Assembly: GCA_021740845.1 (NCBI GenBank)
Contig: JAIOYZ010000006.1
Span: forward strand, 1-64,000
From: Bacteroidia bacterium
Lineage (GTDB): Bacteria > Bacteroidota > Bacteroidia > UKL13-3
DNA length: 64,000 nt
Direction of reading: 5' to 3'
Shown here: positions 28,555 through 37,931 of the stretch, one piece after another
Layout of the letters: each line of letters opens with the position of its first letter
Numbering within the stretch: position 1 is the stretch's first letter
Program-made: the position numbers and the translations under genes
The notes under the pieces: model-generated
Databases searched by the model: none
Seen by the model: the letters and a program-made list of their open reading frames with translations, nothing else
Told to the model about the DNA's origin: nothing

Positions 28555-30453
28555 ATGAGCAAAATAATTGGAATCGATTTAGGAACTACCAACTCTTGCG
28601 TTTCTGTTATGGAAGGTAACGAGCCTGTAGTTATTGCAAACAGCGAAGGAAGAAGAACAACTCCTTCTATTGTAGCATTTTTGAAAGATGGCGAAAGAAA
28701 GATTGGCGACCCTGCAAAAAGACAAGCAGTTACCAATCCAATTAATACCATTTATTCTATCAAACGCTTTATGGGTCACACATTCTCTGAAATTAGTTCA
28801 GAAGTACCAAGAGTACCTTATAAAGTAGAAAAAGGAGATAACAATACTCCTCGAGTTAATATCGACGGAAGGATGTACACTCCTCAAGAAATTTCGGCAA
28901 TGGTTCTTCAAAAAATGAAGAAAACAGCCGAGGATTACCTTGGAACTGAAGTGAAAGAAGCGGTTATTACCGTACCAGCTTATTTTAACGATGCACAACG
29001 CCAAGCTACTAAAGAAGCGGGCGAAGTTGCTGGCTTAACAGTAAGAAGAATTATCAACGAACCTACTGCTGCTGCCCTTGCTTATGGCATGGACAAAAAA
29101 GGAAAAGACATGAAAATTGTTGTTTTCGATTGCGGTGGTGGTACACATGACGTATCTGTTCTTGAATTAGGTGATGGTGTTTTTGAAGTAAAATCTACTG
29201 ATGGTGATACTCATTTAGGTGGAGATGATTTTGATAACGCAATTATTGGTTGGATGGCAGATGAGTTTAAAACCGATGAAGGTATTGATTTGCGTTTAGA
29301 CCCAATGGCTTTACAACGTTTAAAAGAAGCTGCTGAAAAAGCTAAAATTGAATTGTCTAGCTCTTCCCAAACTGAAATCAATTTACCTTATGTTACTGCT
29401 ACTGCTAGCGGACCAAAACACTTGGTAAAAACTCTTACTCGTGCAAAATTTGAGCAATTGGTTGATAGCCTAATCAAACGTACTATCGAGCCATGCAGAA
29501 GTGCTTTGAAAAATGCTGGATTAAGCACTAGCGATATTGATGAAGTAATTTTAGTAGGTGGTTCAACACGTATTCCTGCAATCCAAGCCGCTGTAGAATC
29601 TTTCTTTGGAAAAGCTCCTTCAAAAGGTGTTAACCCAGATGAGGTTGTTGCAATTGGTGCTGCAATTCAAGGTGGAGTATTAACTGGTGAAGTGAAGGAC
29701 GTTTTGTTATTAGATGTTACTCCACTAAGCTTAGGAATTGAAACCATGGGTGGTGTAATGACAAAATTAATTGAGTCGAACACAACCATTCCAAGCAAAC
29801 GTAGCGAAGTTTTCTCTACTGCATCTGATAACCAACCATCTGTTGAAATTCATGTTTTGCAAGGTGAAAGACCATTAGCTAACCAAAATCGTTCTATCGG
29901 AAGATTCCATTTAAGCGAAATTCCACCTGCACAACGTGGTGTTCCACAAATTGAAGTAACTTTTGATATTGACGCAAATGGAATTTTGCATGTAAGTGCA
30001 AAAGATAAAGGTACTGGCAAAGAGCAAAAAATCAGAATTGAAGCTAGCTCTGGCTTAAGTGATGCAGAAATTGAAAGAATGAAAAACGAAGCTGCTGCCA
30101 ATGCTGAAGCAGATAAAGTGGCTAAGGAAGAAGCAGAAAAAGTAAACCAGGCTGATAGTTTAATTTTCCAAACTGAAAAGCAAGTGAAAGAATACGGTGA
30201 TAAAATACCTGCCGACAAAAAAGAGAAAATTGAAAATGGCTTAGTTGAATTGAAAAAAGCTCATGGAGAGAAAAATTTAGCCGCAATTGATGCTGCCATG
30301 GAAGTTCTAAATGCCGCTTGGCAAGAAGCTAGTCAAGATATTTACGCTGCCCAACAAGCGCAAGGCGGACCAGAAGCTGGAGCAAATCCAGAAGGTAACC
30401 CTCAGCCTGAAGGAAACAATGTACAAGACGTAGAATTTGAAGAGGTAAAATAA
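28555..30453 (+). CDS. dnaK: Molecular chaperone DnaK (Hsp70)
   Basis: An ATP-dependent cytoplasmic chaperone. The actin-like ATPase domain begins [17 protein letters not shown] and includes the phosphate and adenosine motifs ([41 protein letters not shown]). The substrate-binding domain follows ([18 protein letters not shown]), then the helical lid and a disordered Gly/Asn/Pro-rich tail ending [11 protein letters not shown], the usual EEVK-like terminus. Length (632) is normal. It stands alone, without grpE, dnaJ or hrcA beside it. Upstream is a sigma-54-like promoter rather than a CIRCE operator. A strong terminator follows. Confidence 0.98.
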   Translation: MSKIIGIDLGTTNSCVSVMEGNEPVVIANSEGRRTTPSIVAFLKDGERKIGDPAKRQAVTNPINTIYSIKRFMGHTFSEISSEVPRVPYKVEKGDNNTPRVNIDGRMYTPQEISAMVLQKMKKTAEDYLGTEVKEAVITVPAYFNDAQRQATKEAGEVAGLTVRRIINEPTAAALAYGMDKKGKDMKIVVFDCGGGTHDVSVLELGDGVFEVKSTDGDTHLGGDDFDNAIIGWMADEFKTDEGIDLRLDPMALQRLKEAAEKAKIELSSSSQTEINLPYVTATASGPKHLVKTLTRAKFEQLVDSLIKRTIEPCRSALKNAGLSTSDIDEVILVGGSTRIPAIQAAVESFFGKAPSKGVNPDEVVAIGAAIQGGVLTGEVKDVLLLDVTPLSLGIETMGGVMTKLIESNTTIPSKRSEVFSTASDNQPSVEIHVLQGERPLANQNRSIGRFHLSEIPPAQRGVPQIEVTFDIDANGILHVSAKDKGTGKEQKIRIEASSGLSDAEIERMKNEAAANAEADKVAKEEAEKVNQADSLIFQTEKQVKEYGDKIPADKKEKIENGLVELKKAHGEKNLAAIDAAMEVLNAAWQEASQDIYAAQQAQGGPEAGANPEGNPQPEGNNVQDVEFEEVK

Positions 30454-30477
30454 TTTCAAATTTTGGATTTTTTTAGA

Positions 30478-30508
30478 ACAGCCAATGCATTTTGCATTGG
30501 CTGTTTTG
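30478..30508 (+). terminator. Strong rho-independent terminator of dnaK
   Basis: A 12-bp perfect stem ACAGCCAATGCA (30478-30489) pairs with TGCATTGGCTGT (30493-30504) over a three-base loop. It is followed by TTTGCTTT, 24 bases past the stop codon. Confidence 0.9.
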
Positions 30509-30533
30509 CTTTATGCTCCTTAAATTCGTTGCC

Positions 30534-31112
30534 ATGAAAAAACACATTCCTTTTGTTTTGATCCTATTTTGTGCGAGCCTTCTTTTGGCTCAAACCGCCA
30601 AACCTAAATTTATACCTAACCCAGCAGGCTTTGTTTATGTGCCTACCAATCCCAATAACCCTAAATCTTACTCTTTTTATGTTATGGTTGAACCCGTAAA
30701 AAATGAGGATTTCAGAGATTTTATTGCTTGGCTTTACAAGCAAAATAGACTGATTGATGCTAGCCAAAGTTTGAGTTGTGTGCCAAGTGATGTAAAACCC
30801 AATGCCACCTATTCCATTTTATCAAGTCCAACTGCAATTAAATTATATGGAGAATACCTTTCCAAAAAATTAAGCACAAAAGAGGTTAGAGCCACCTGCC
30901 GTTTAATTTCCGAAAAGGAATGGAAACAAATGAAAGGTCCAATTGAAGGCGAATTGCCTAGCACGAAAAATCCATATGGTGTAAAATTTGTAAAGAATAT
31001 TTACGAATGGAAAATTGGAAATTCTGGTCAACCAGAAGCTTTTAAGGATATCAATGGATATATTCGCGCTGGATATAGATTTGTATTAACTCAAACACCC
31101 TTATTACCATGA
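30534..31112 (+). CDS. Secreted protein with weak similarity to SUMF1/GldK-type domains
   Basis: This protein of about 192 residues has a signal peptide (MKKHIPFVLILFCASLLLAQ), so it is periplasmic or secreted. The mature part opens NPAGFVYVPTNP and has LISEKEWKQMKG and, near the end, NIYEWK and AGYRFV. These resemble strands of the formylglycine-generating/C-type-lectin fold (N-x-x-EW, GxRF), as also seen in gliding proteins GldJ and GldK, but the protein is short and the similarity is partial. Function unknown. An upstream in-frame TTG (30492) lies inside the dnaK terminator, so the ATG at 30534 is preferred. Its last four bases overlap the next gene. A one-mismatch copy of the dispersed 10-mer lies at about 30587-30596. 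Confidence 0.65.
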   Translation: MKKHIPFVLILFCASLLLAQTAKPKFIPNPAGFVYVPTNPNNPKSYSFYVMVEPVKNEDFRDFIAWLYKQNRLIDASQSLSCVPSDVKPNATYSILSSPTAIKLYGEYLSKKLSTKEVRATCRLISEKEWKQMKGPIEGELPSTKNPYGVKFVKNIYEWKIGNSGQPEAFKDINGYIRAGYRFVLTQTPLLP

Positions 31113-31411
31113 TAAAACATATTGTTTTTTGGAAACTCAAAGACGAAGCCAATGGCTTGAGCAAAATTGAAAATGCTAAAGCTATTAAAGAAAAACTAGA
31201 AGCATTAAATGGCCAAATAGAAGGACTAATTCGTTTGGAAGTTGGAATGGATTTTTTAGGTTCAGCAGAATCTGCCGACCTAGTTTTGTTCAGCGAATTT
31301 GAAAACAAAGAGGCACTCGATTATTACGCCAACCATCCACTTCATAAAGCAGTAATGCCATTTATAGCGGAAGCTCGAAGTGAGCGAAGAGTTGTAGATT
31401 ACGAAGCATAA
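31109..31411 (+). CDS. Dabb family (stress-responsive A/B barrel) protein
   Basis: This 100-residue protein begins MIKHIVFWKLKDEA, the hallmark of the dimeric alpha/beta-barrel Dabb domain. The conserved H4, LEVGMDF and YANHPLHKAVMPFI segments are also present. Relatives include plant stress proteins and small ring-forming or cleaving enzymes; most bacterial members have no defined reaction. It overlaps the preceding secreted-protein gene by four bases (ATGA), so the two form one translationally coupled unit. A long bidirectional terminator follows directly. Confidence 0.9.
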   Translation: MIKHIVFWKLKDEANGLSKIENAKAIKEKLEALNGQIEGLIRLEVGMDFLGSAESADLVLFSEFENKEALDYYANHPLHKAVMPFIAEARSERRVVDYEA

Positions 31412-31450
31412 AAAAAGGCTGAATTCGAATTTGAATTCAGCCTTTTTTTT
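31410..31450. terminator. Bidirectional terminator between the Dabb gene and a convergent T9SS gene
   Basis: A 17-bp stem made of an A7 run plus GGCTGAATTC pairs with GAATTCAGCC plus a T run across a six-base loop. The A and T flanks let it work for the plus-strand Dabb gene and for the minus-strand gene ending at 31476. Confidence 0.93.
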
Positions 31451-31475
31451 ATTTGTTTAATTGAATTATTTGATT

Positions 31476-34055
31476 CTATTCTACAATCAACTTTTTATAA
31501 GCACTTTGATCTTGGCTGCTTAATTTTAGAACATAAATACCTTTTGAAATTCCTGATAAGTCGAGCTTATTGCCAGAAACAAATTCGGTATTTAGGATAA
31601 GTTTTCCATTGATGTCCCATAACTCAACTGTTCCATTTCCGCCTTTATTCCAATTAATGCTTACTTCATTTCTGGCCGGGTTTGGAAACAATTGCATTCC
31701 CATTGAATTTGCTGATTCAAGAATACCAGTAGCCGAAATTGTTACTTCTTTGCTAGCACTGCCCATACAATCACCAGATGTAAAACCATCCATTTGAATA
31801 GTTTTAGTTCCAGCTGTTGTAAAGGTATGCGTATAGCTTTGGTTATTGGTGGCAAAAGTATCCCCTTCAATTATCCAATTACGTCTAACATTATTATTTG
31901 TTGTATCCGTTAATACTATTTCCAAATTAGTTTTAGAGAAGGTGAAACCTACCGTAGGTTTATCACTTACTATTAGCGTGGTTATTGCAGTAAAAACAGC
32001 GCATCCAGAAAGTGTATCTTCAGCCTTTGCTCCAATTTGGGTTCCGTTTAGAAAATTAGGATTGATGGAAACTGGACCGTAACTAAAATTAGGTTTATTC
32101 CTCCTAGCAAATTCTGTTAGGTTTGAACCATCAACGGTGTAATAATAAACTCTATTGATTATTGAATTAAATGCCGAAACATTAAAGGTTATTTCATCAT
32201 CCTTGCAATAATTGGGTTTGTTAGTTGTTAATTGGGAAGTTGGACCAGAAAAATTTGCAAAATAAACATTGAAACTAGTATCCTTTGTTGGGCAAAAAGA
32301 ATTTGCCGAATCAATTACAGTTATCTTATGAAGCAAGTTACCAGAACTTGGACTATTAAGAATAGGAAACGAATCTAATTTCGTCCATCCACTTCCCAAA
32401 AATGGCTGTGGGTAATCAAATTTAAAATATGGATTAACCGCATTGGTTGAAATTACTCGCATCATTTTTTCTGAACTTGGACTATAACTACAAACGGTTT
32501 TTGGTGCAATAATGCTTAAAGTTAATGGAGTACAATTTGCACTTGCACAAGATTTATTGCTACTTAGCGAATACAAACAAGGAGCACTAGTGGCATTTCT
32601 TGCATAGGCCAAAATCTCTGTATTTGGACTCAACCCAGTTATTAAATGAGATGAACCTTGGTTTGGTGTTATATATGTTTTACCACTATCTAAACTAATT
32701 TCTGGGTTGGTTCCAGAAATGGTAAATGAAACAAAATTAGGATTTACAGGGCCGCATGAAATTATAGGAGCACCAGGTTTAGTGGAAATAGAAACCGCTT
32801 TAATATCTGGGTCGCTATTACAAGAGCCGTTTGAACCAACCACAAAAATGGTAGAAAAACTTGTTGTAATTGGGAATTTCATTGTGCTATTAGAACTAGA
32901 ATCCATTAAGGTTGAACCAAAGTAGTACTTATAACTTTGTAAGCCAGGTGTGGCAACAATTTCGATGGTATCGCCAATACATAATGAATTGCTAGACAAG
33001 GTTGCACTTACTGTTGGTTTAGGAGAAACACTTGCCGTTATCGAATTACTATTGGCAAAACAATTGGCAGCCGCATTGCTCACCTTAACTGAATATGCAC
33101 CCGCAGCACCAACTTTTATAGATTGTGTAGTTTGGTTTCCTGGACTCCAAAGATAAGACAAACCTGAACCAGCATTAGCCGTTAGAGTGGCAGAATCATT
33201 TCCGCAAATAGAAATAGGTCCACTAGGTGTAATACTTGCAGTTGGCTTAGCCAATACCTGAATGGTTATTTGAGCATTTGGTGAAGTTCCACTAGTATTT
33301 GTTGCCCTAAAACGAATGGTATAAAAACCTGCATTGGTAAATTTAATTTTTGGATTTTGGAGGGTAGAGTTATTAGGAAAATTCCCTAAAAAATCCCAAG
33401 CATAACTTACCGGACTATTGGTACCTGAACCTGTGAATTGAATTGAATCGCCGGCACAAAATACAGCTGCATTAGAAGGTGAGTTAATGGTGGCAACTGG
33501 TAAATTACCTGGTGAAACAGAAAATGTTTTTACATAAACTGCATCTCCTGAGGTACCGCTATTTGAATTAGTTGCATTTAATGACAAATAAAAAGTAACC
33601 GCACCAGCAGCAGGATTTGGAGCTGTCCAAGAGAAAGTCCAAGAACTTTGACTTGTACCCCCAGACGAATGACCAATATAACTCCTTCCAGAAGAAACCA
33701 TGGTTTGACTTCCTGTTCCTGAGGTAAAGGATCCAGCTGCCCCATTGGAAGAATTAAGGGCCGTTAGTTGAAAGCCATTTTTGCTGGTTGCCGCAGAACT
33801 TCCACTTAAAGTTAAAGTATATGTTGTTCCTGGTGAATAACCTCCAGCTGGCAATCCAGTTAATGAAACGGAAGAATGTGCTGTTCCTGATGAAATGGCG
33901 GAGCCAGTATGGCAACCGGTACAATTGGATTCTGAAGGTGCATTGGTATTACCTGCTGGCGCTCCAGATTGATTGGTGTAAGTTACTCCTGAAATGCCAA
34001 TTAAAATGGCCAAAAAGGAAAACTTCAAATAATTTCTAGTAGATTTTTTCTTCAT
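31476..34055 (-). CDS. Secreted Reeler-like/PKD protein with CxxCH motif and T9SS sorting domain
   Basis: About 859 residues. After a signal peptide (FSFLAILIGISGVTYT) comes SNCTGCHTGSA, one CxxCH motif at the start of a Reeler-like 'choice-of-anchor' domain (to about residue 175). A PKD domain follows (SPSNAAVFCAGDSIQF, SYAWDFLGNFPN), then Ig-like repeats (SICGNDSATLTANAG) and a C-terminal type A T9SS sorting domain (LFPNPARNEVSINW, ISKGIYVLKLSS, KLIVE). The CxxCH may bind covalent heme c, but no other cytochrome features are visible, so the role is uncertain. An upstream TTG (34100) opens the frame; the ATG at 34055 gives the proper signal peptide. It stands alone, facing the Dabb gene across a shared terminator. 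Confidence 0.83.
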   Translation of the reverse strand: MKKKSTRNYLKFSFLAILIGISGVTYTNQSGAPAGNTNAPSESNCTGCHTGSAISSGTAHSSVSLTGLPAGGYSPGTTYTLTLSGSSAATSKNGFQLTALNSSNGAAGSFTSGTGSQTMVSSGRSYIGHSSGGTSQSSWTFSWTAPNPAAGAVTFYLSLNATNSNSGTSGDAVYVKTFSVSPGNLPVATINSPSNAAVFCAGDSIQFTGSGTNSPVSYAWDFLGNFPNNSTLQNPKIKFTNAGFYTIRFRATNTSGTSPNAQITIQVLAKPTASITPSGPISICGNDSATLTANAGSGLSYLWSPGNQTTQSIKVGAAGAYSVKVSNAAANCFANSNSITASVSPKPTVSATLSSNSLCIGDTIEIVATPGLQSYKYYFGSTLMDSSSNSTMKFPITTSFSTIFVVGSNGSCNSDPDIKAVSISTKPGAPIISCGPVNPNFVSFTISGTNPEISLDSGKTYITPNQGSSHLITGLSPNTEILAYARNATSAPCLYSLSSNKSCASANCTPLTLSIIAPKTVCSYSPSSEKMMRVISTNAVNPYFKFDYPQPFLGSGWTKLDSFPILNSPSSGNLLHKITVIDSANSFCPTKDTSFNVYFANFSGPTSQLTTNKPNYCKDDEITFNVSAFNSIINRVYYYTVDGSNLTEFARRNKPNFSYGPVSINPNFLNGTQIGAKAEDTLSGCAVFTAITTLIVSDKPTVGFTFSKTNLEIVLTDTTNNNVRRNWIIEGDTFATNNQSYTHTFTTAGTKTIQMDGFTSGDCMGSASKEVTISATGILESANSMGMQLFPNPARNEVSINWNKGGNGTVELWDINGKLILNTEFVSGNKLDLSGISKGIYVLKLSSQDQSAYKKLIVE

Positions 34056-34204
34056 ATAGTTTTGGGTTAAGTGTTTCTTGTTTTTGGTAATTACCCTCAA
34101 TTGTCGGTTTTAAATTTTCGAATTAATTATTCCAAAATCTAAACAAACAGAAGGCAAAACCTATCAAATTTAAACTTCCTTTAATTAATATTTTCCTAAT
34201 TCTT

Positions 34205-34214
34205 GGTTCAAACC
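34205..34214. repeat. GGTTCAAACC motif copy beside the korB terminator
   Basis: The copy lies directly after the A/T run of the korB terminator, between korB and the T9SS gene. It carries the common 3' flank GAAAAA. Confidence 0.8.
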
Positions 34215-34302
34215 GAAAAAAAAAAGCCACAAAACAACTGAACCTATTTTATGACAAGGCTTGCAAACCATTGTCATTTTTACATTCAGCCGCTTTGTGG
34301 CT
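34215..34302 (-). terminator. Nested hairpin terminator of the korAB operon
   Basis: A 9-bp outer stem AGCCACAAA (34225-34233) pairs with TTTGTGGCT (34294-34302). An inner 7-bp hairpin ATGACAA/TTGTCAT (34251-34257, 34271-34277) folds between them. On the minus strand a T10 run follows the outer stem. The wide loop with an inner hairpin is unusual. Confidence 0.7.
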
Positions 34303-34325
34303 ATAATTTTAAGGGAAAATACTTC

Positions 34326-35351
34326 TTAGTTAACTACCCAAGTTTCTTTACCAGCAATTAATTTATCTAAATCACCAGGACCCATTTTTTCTTTTGCATA
34401 AGCAATTTGGTCGTTAAACAATTGTTCGAAAGTTGCTTTATTATTATTTACATAAAACACTCCAAATGGACGAGGGAAATGACCATCATGAGAAGGATCA
34501 TCGTAGAAACGAGATAGTATTGTTGCTTTAACCAAATCTGTTTCGTCATGTACCCACAAATCATTTACAGAGCTATCGTTTATATCAACAATAATAGGTT
34601 TGAACCCATCTAATTTAATACCCTTATCATTGTTATCGCCAAACACCAAAGGCTTGCCGTTTTCCATGAATAAAGTTTGTTCTTTCTTGCTACTTTTTTC
34701 GGTGAACACTTCAAAAGCACCATCGTTAAACACGTTGCAATTTTGATAGATTTCCACCAATGAAGTTCCTTTGTGATCGTATGCTCTGCGAATCATTGCT
34801 TGCTGGTGCTTTGGATCGCGATCCATAGTACGAGCCACAAATGTTGCATCTGCACCTAAACTCAAAGCAATTGGATTGAAAGGATAATCAATAGAACCCA
34901 TTGGAGTGGATTTGGTAACTTTACCTTGCTCAGATGTTGGAGAATATTGTCCTTTAGTTAAACCATAAATTTGGTTATTAAATACCAATAAATTGATATC
35001 TGGATTTCTTCTCAACATATGAATAAAGTGGTTACCACCAATACTCATTGAATCTCCATCACCAGAAATTACCCAAACAGAAAGCTCAGGTCTGGTAGCT
35101 TTTAAGCCCGTTGCAATGGCATTTGCTCTACCATGGATAGAGTGCATACCAAAAGTATCCATATAGTATGGAAACCTAGATGAGCAACCAATTCCAGAAA
35201 TAAATACAAACTCCTCTTTGGGTCTTCCCAAATCTGGCAAAATAGTTTGTACTTGTTTTAATATGGAATAATCGCCACAACCAGGGCACCATCTAACCTC
35301 TTGATCGGATGAGAAATCCTTTGACGTTAATTTTTCTATTACTTCAGCCAT
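34326..35351 (-). CDS. korB: 2-oxoacid:ferredoxin oxidoreductase, beta subunit (KorB type)
   Basis: This is the thiamine-diphosphate-binding subunit of a two-subunit 2-oxoacid:ferredoxin oxidoreductase, most likely the 2-oxoglutarate enzyme feeding the TCA cycle. VRWCPGCGDYSILK near the start and ISGDGDSMSIGGNHFIHMLRRN with VFNNQIYGLTKGQYSPTS carry the TPP and Mg2+ contacts. Length (341) fits. It follows korA on the minus strand after 81 bases, and a nested terminator ends the unit. No separate ferredoxin-like delta subunit is encoded, as usual for this class. One motif copy (34597-34606) lies inside the gene. Confidence 0.93.
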   Translation of the reverse strand: MAEVIEKLTSKDFSSDQEVRWCPGCGDYSILKQVQTILPDLGRPKEEFVFISGIGCSSRFPYYMDTFGMHSIHGRANAIATGLKATRPELSVWVISGDGDSMSIGGNHFIHMLRRNPDINLLVFNNQIYGLTKGQYSPTSEQGKVTKSTPMGSIDYPFNPIALSLGADATFVARTMDRDPKHQQAMIRRAYDHKGTSLVEIYQNCNVFNDGAFEVFTEKSSKKEQTLFMENGKPLVFGDNNDKGIKLDGFKPIIVDINDSSVNDLWVHDETDLVKATILSRFYDDPSHDGHFPRPFGVFYVNNNKATFEQLFNDQIAYAKEKMGPGDLDKLIAGKETWVVN

Positions 35352-35432
35352 AATATTATTTTTAAGTATATGTTTTTTGAGGTATGAGCCATGTGAATTT
35401 TCATCTCATCTCTCATAAATCATATCTTTATT

Positions 35433-37283
35433 TTAGTCTAAAATTTGTTTGATTTTGGTTACAACTTCATGACTCATGAATGGTTGTCCTTGAATTTTAT
35501 TATAAGGAATTGCATCAATGAAATATTTATCTCTAATAATTTTCACTAATTGTCCATTGTTTAATTCTGGAACCACCACCGTTTTGAACCTACTCATTAA
35601 TTCGCCTAAGTTTTTAGGGAAAGGATTGATATATCTCACATGTGTATGTGATACTTTGTATCCTTCTGCAATTAATTGTTGAGTTGCTGTTCTTAGAGCA
35701 CCATAAGTTCCACCCCATCCTAAGATTAATAAATCACCAGTCTCTTCTCCCGAATCAATGGTTTGTTCTGGAATAAAATCGGCAACTTTATCTACTTTTT
35801 CCTGACGAAGGTGAGTCATTAATTCGTGGTTGGCTGCATCGTAACTGATATTACCTGTTACGTTTTGTTTTTCAATACCACCAATTCTATGTTCTAAACC
35901 TTTAGTTCCAGGAATAGCCCAAGGACGACTCAAATTTTCATCACGGAAGTAAGGCATAAACTTATCATCTGAAGCTTCTCTTGGTTGAGCAAAAGAAACA
36001 TCGATTGCAGGAAGATCTTCTGATTTAGGGAATTTCCAAGGCTCAGCGCCATTGGCAATATATCCATCACTTAAGAAGAATACTGGAATCATGTGTTTCA
36101 ATGCAATCTTACAAGCTTCGTATGCTAGTGTAAAGCAATCTGAAGGTGATTGTGCTGCCAAAACAACAACAGGACATTCGCCATTTCTACCAAACATCGC
36201 TTGCATTAAATCTGCTTGTTCTGTTTTGGTTGGCATACCTGTACTTGGACCAGCACGTTGAATATTTACAATTACCAAAGGCAATTCTAACATGGTAGCT
36301 AAACCAATTGCTTCACCTTTTAAAGCAATACCAGGACCAGATGAACCAGTTACAGCTAAATGACCACCAAAGGCGGCGCCAATGGCAGAACAAATACCAG
36401 CAATCTCATCTTCTGCTTGATATGTTTTAATACCGTAGTTTTTGTATTTAGATAAATCGTGAAGGATATCAGAAGCTGGAGTAATTGGATAAGTTCCGTA
36501 AAACAAAGGCAAACCAGATTTAACTGATGCTGCAATTAGACCAAATGCTGCAGCTTGGTTACCCATAACGCCACGGTAAACACCTGCTTCCATTTTAGCA
36601 GGAGCCACAGTGTAACGGTTAGCAAACATTTCTGTAGTTTCACCGTAATTCCAACCTGCATTTAATACCTTAATATTGGCATTCATAACGGCTTCGTTTT
36701 TCTTGAACTTAGCCTTTAAGAAATCTAGAGTATTTTCAATTGGGCGATGGTACATCCAATACACCAATCCTAATACAAACATATTTTTGCAACGGTCAAT
36801 TTCTTTGGTGGTCATGCCACTATCTGCAAGTGCCGCACGAGTAATTTTAGTTACATCAACAATTTTTAAATCGTATTCTGTTAAGGAACCATCTGTTAAT
36901 GGATTTTGAGCTTCAGGCACATTTGCCAAACGCATGTTTTTAGCATCAAAACCATCAGAGTTAACAATAATAACTCCACCTTTTTTAAGGTTTTTGATAT
37001 TCACCTTTAACGCTGCAACATTCATTGCAACCAATACATCAGATTGGTCGCCAGGAGTATTAATTTGGGTTGAACCAAAATGAATTTGGAAACCAGAAAC
37101 TCCTGCTAAAGTTCCTAAAGGGGCCCGTATTTCGGCTGGGAAATCTGGGAAAGTGGCAAGATCATTGCCATGTAGTGCCGTAGCATTGGTAAACTGAGTA
37201 CCGGTTAATTGCATTCCATCTCCGGAGTCTCCGGCAAATCGAATCACCACCGATTCTAATGATTTATCTGTTATTTCTGTCAT
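35433..37283 (-). CDS. korA: 2-oxoacid:ferredoxin oxidoreductase, fused gamma-alpha subunit (KorA type)
   Basis: This 616-residue subunit joins an N-terminal gamma domain (about 1-190; VVIRFAGDSGDGMQLTG, with FPAEIRAPLGTLAGVSGFQ) to the pyrimidine-binding alpha domain (GNQAAAFGLIAASVKSG; FYGTYPITPASDIL; EDEIAGICSAIGAAFGG). That order is typical of KorA. With KorB it oxidatively decarboxylates 2-oxoglutarate (or a related 2-oxoacid), reducing ferredoxin. It is first in the minus operon. Its leader holds a small GAGGG/CCCTC hairpin near 37300. A near copy of the dispersed motif (GGTTGAACC) lies at about 37069. Confidence 0.93.
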   Translation of the reverse strand: MTEITDKSLESVVIRFAGDSGDGMQLTGTQFTNATALHGNDLATFPDFPAEIRAPLGTLAGVSGFQIHFGSTQINTPGDQSDVLVAMNVAALKVNIKNLKKGGVIIVNSDGFDAKNMRLANVPEAQNPLTDGSLTEYDLKIVDVTKITRAALADSGMTTKEIDRCKNMFVLGLVYWMYHRPIENTLDFLKAKFKKNEAVMNANIKVLNAGWNYGETTEMFANRYTVAPAKMEAGVYRGVMGNQAAAFGLIAASVKSGLPLFYGTYPITPASDILHDLSKYKNYGIKTYQAEDEIAGICSAIGAAFGGHLAVTGSSGPGIALKGEAIGLATMLELPLVIVNIQRAGPSTGMPTKTEQADLMQAMFGRNGECPVVVLAAQSPSDCFTLAYEACKIALKHMIPVFFLSDGYIANGAEPWKFPKSEDLPAIDVSFAQPREASDDKFMPYFRDENLSRPWAIPGTKGLEHRIGGIEKQNVTGNISYDAANHELMTHLRQEKVDKVADFIPEQTIDSGEETGDLLILGWGGTYGALRTATQQLIAEGYKVSHTHVRYINPFPKNLGELMSRFKTVVVPELNNGQLVKIIRDKYFIDAIPYNKIQGQPFMSHEVVTKIKQILD

Positions 37284-37433
37284 TGTGGAATTAATCTCGA
37301 GGGAATGGCCCTCTTCGCGTCACGAATCTATAAATTTACTGCAAATAAAAAAGTGATTTTACTCATCGAAAAAAAAAGGTGACAATGGTTTGATTCCTTT
37401 GTTGCGAAACCTTTTCTTTGAAGAAAAAAAATT

Positions 37434-37931
37434 ATGAGTATCAGACTATTTGTAACCGGCGGCACCTTTGATAAGGAATACAATGAATTAAATGGTCAAT
37501 TGTTCTTTAAAGATACTCATATTCATGAGATATTAAAACTAGGTAGAAGCCGATTAGATATCAATATTAGAACTTTAATGTTAATTGATAGCTTAGAAAT
37601 GACGGATAACGACAGAGCAATTATTGCCGAAAGCTGCATGAGTTGCGAAGAAAACAGGATTGTTATAACCCATGGCACGGATACCATGACCCAAACGGCG
37701 GCATTTTTGGCTCAAAAAGAAATAAACAAAACCATTATTATCACTGGAGCCATGATACCTTATAAGTTTGGTTCAAGCGATGGCTTGTTTAACCTAGGCG
37801 GAGCATTGGCTTTTGCACAAACCTTAGAACCCGGTGTTTATATTGCTATGAACGGCCGGTATTTTAATTGGGACAATTGCCGTAAAGACAAGCAAAACGG
37901 CATTTTTGAAGAGAATCTGGGTAGACTATAA
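37434..37931 (+). CDS. Half-length asparaginase-domain protein
   Basis: This 165-residue protein equals the N-terminal catalytic domain of L-asparaginase and lacks the C-terminal domain entirely. The nucleophile motif [10 protein letters not shown] (T8, G9, G10, T11) and the second motif [10 protein letters not shown] are intact, as is [15 protein letters not shown]. Full-length enzymes have about 330 residues and complete their active site with the second domain of a neighbouring subunit, so activity here is uncertain. The end (EENLGRL, stop) is clean, with no sign of a frameshift. The gene converges on obg and overlaps it by six bases. The upstream box TTTCTTTG is a 7-of-8 match, 13 bases before the ATG. 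Confidence 0.85.
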   Translation: MSIRLFVTGGTFDKEYNELNGQLFFKDTHIHEILKLGRSRLDINIRTLMLIDSLEMTDNDRAIIAESCMSCEENRIVITHGTDTMTQTAAFLAQKEINKTIIITGAMIPYKFGSSDGLFNLGGALAFAQTLEPGVYIAMNGRYFNWDNCRKDKQNGIFEENLGRL

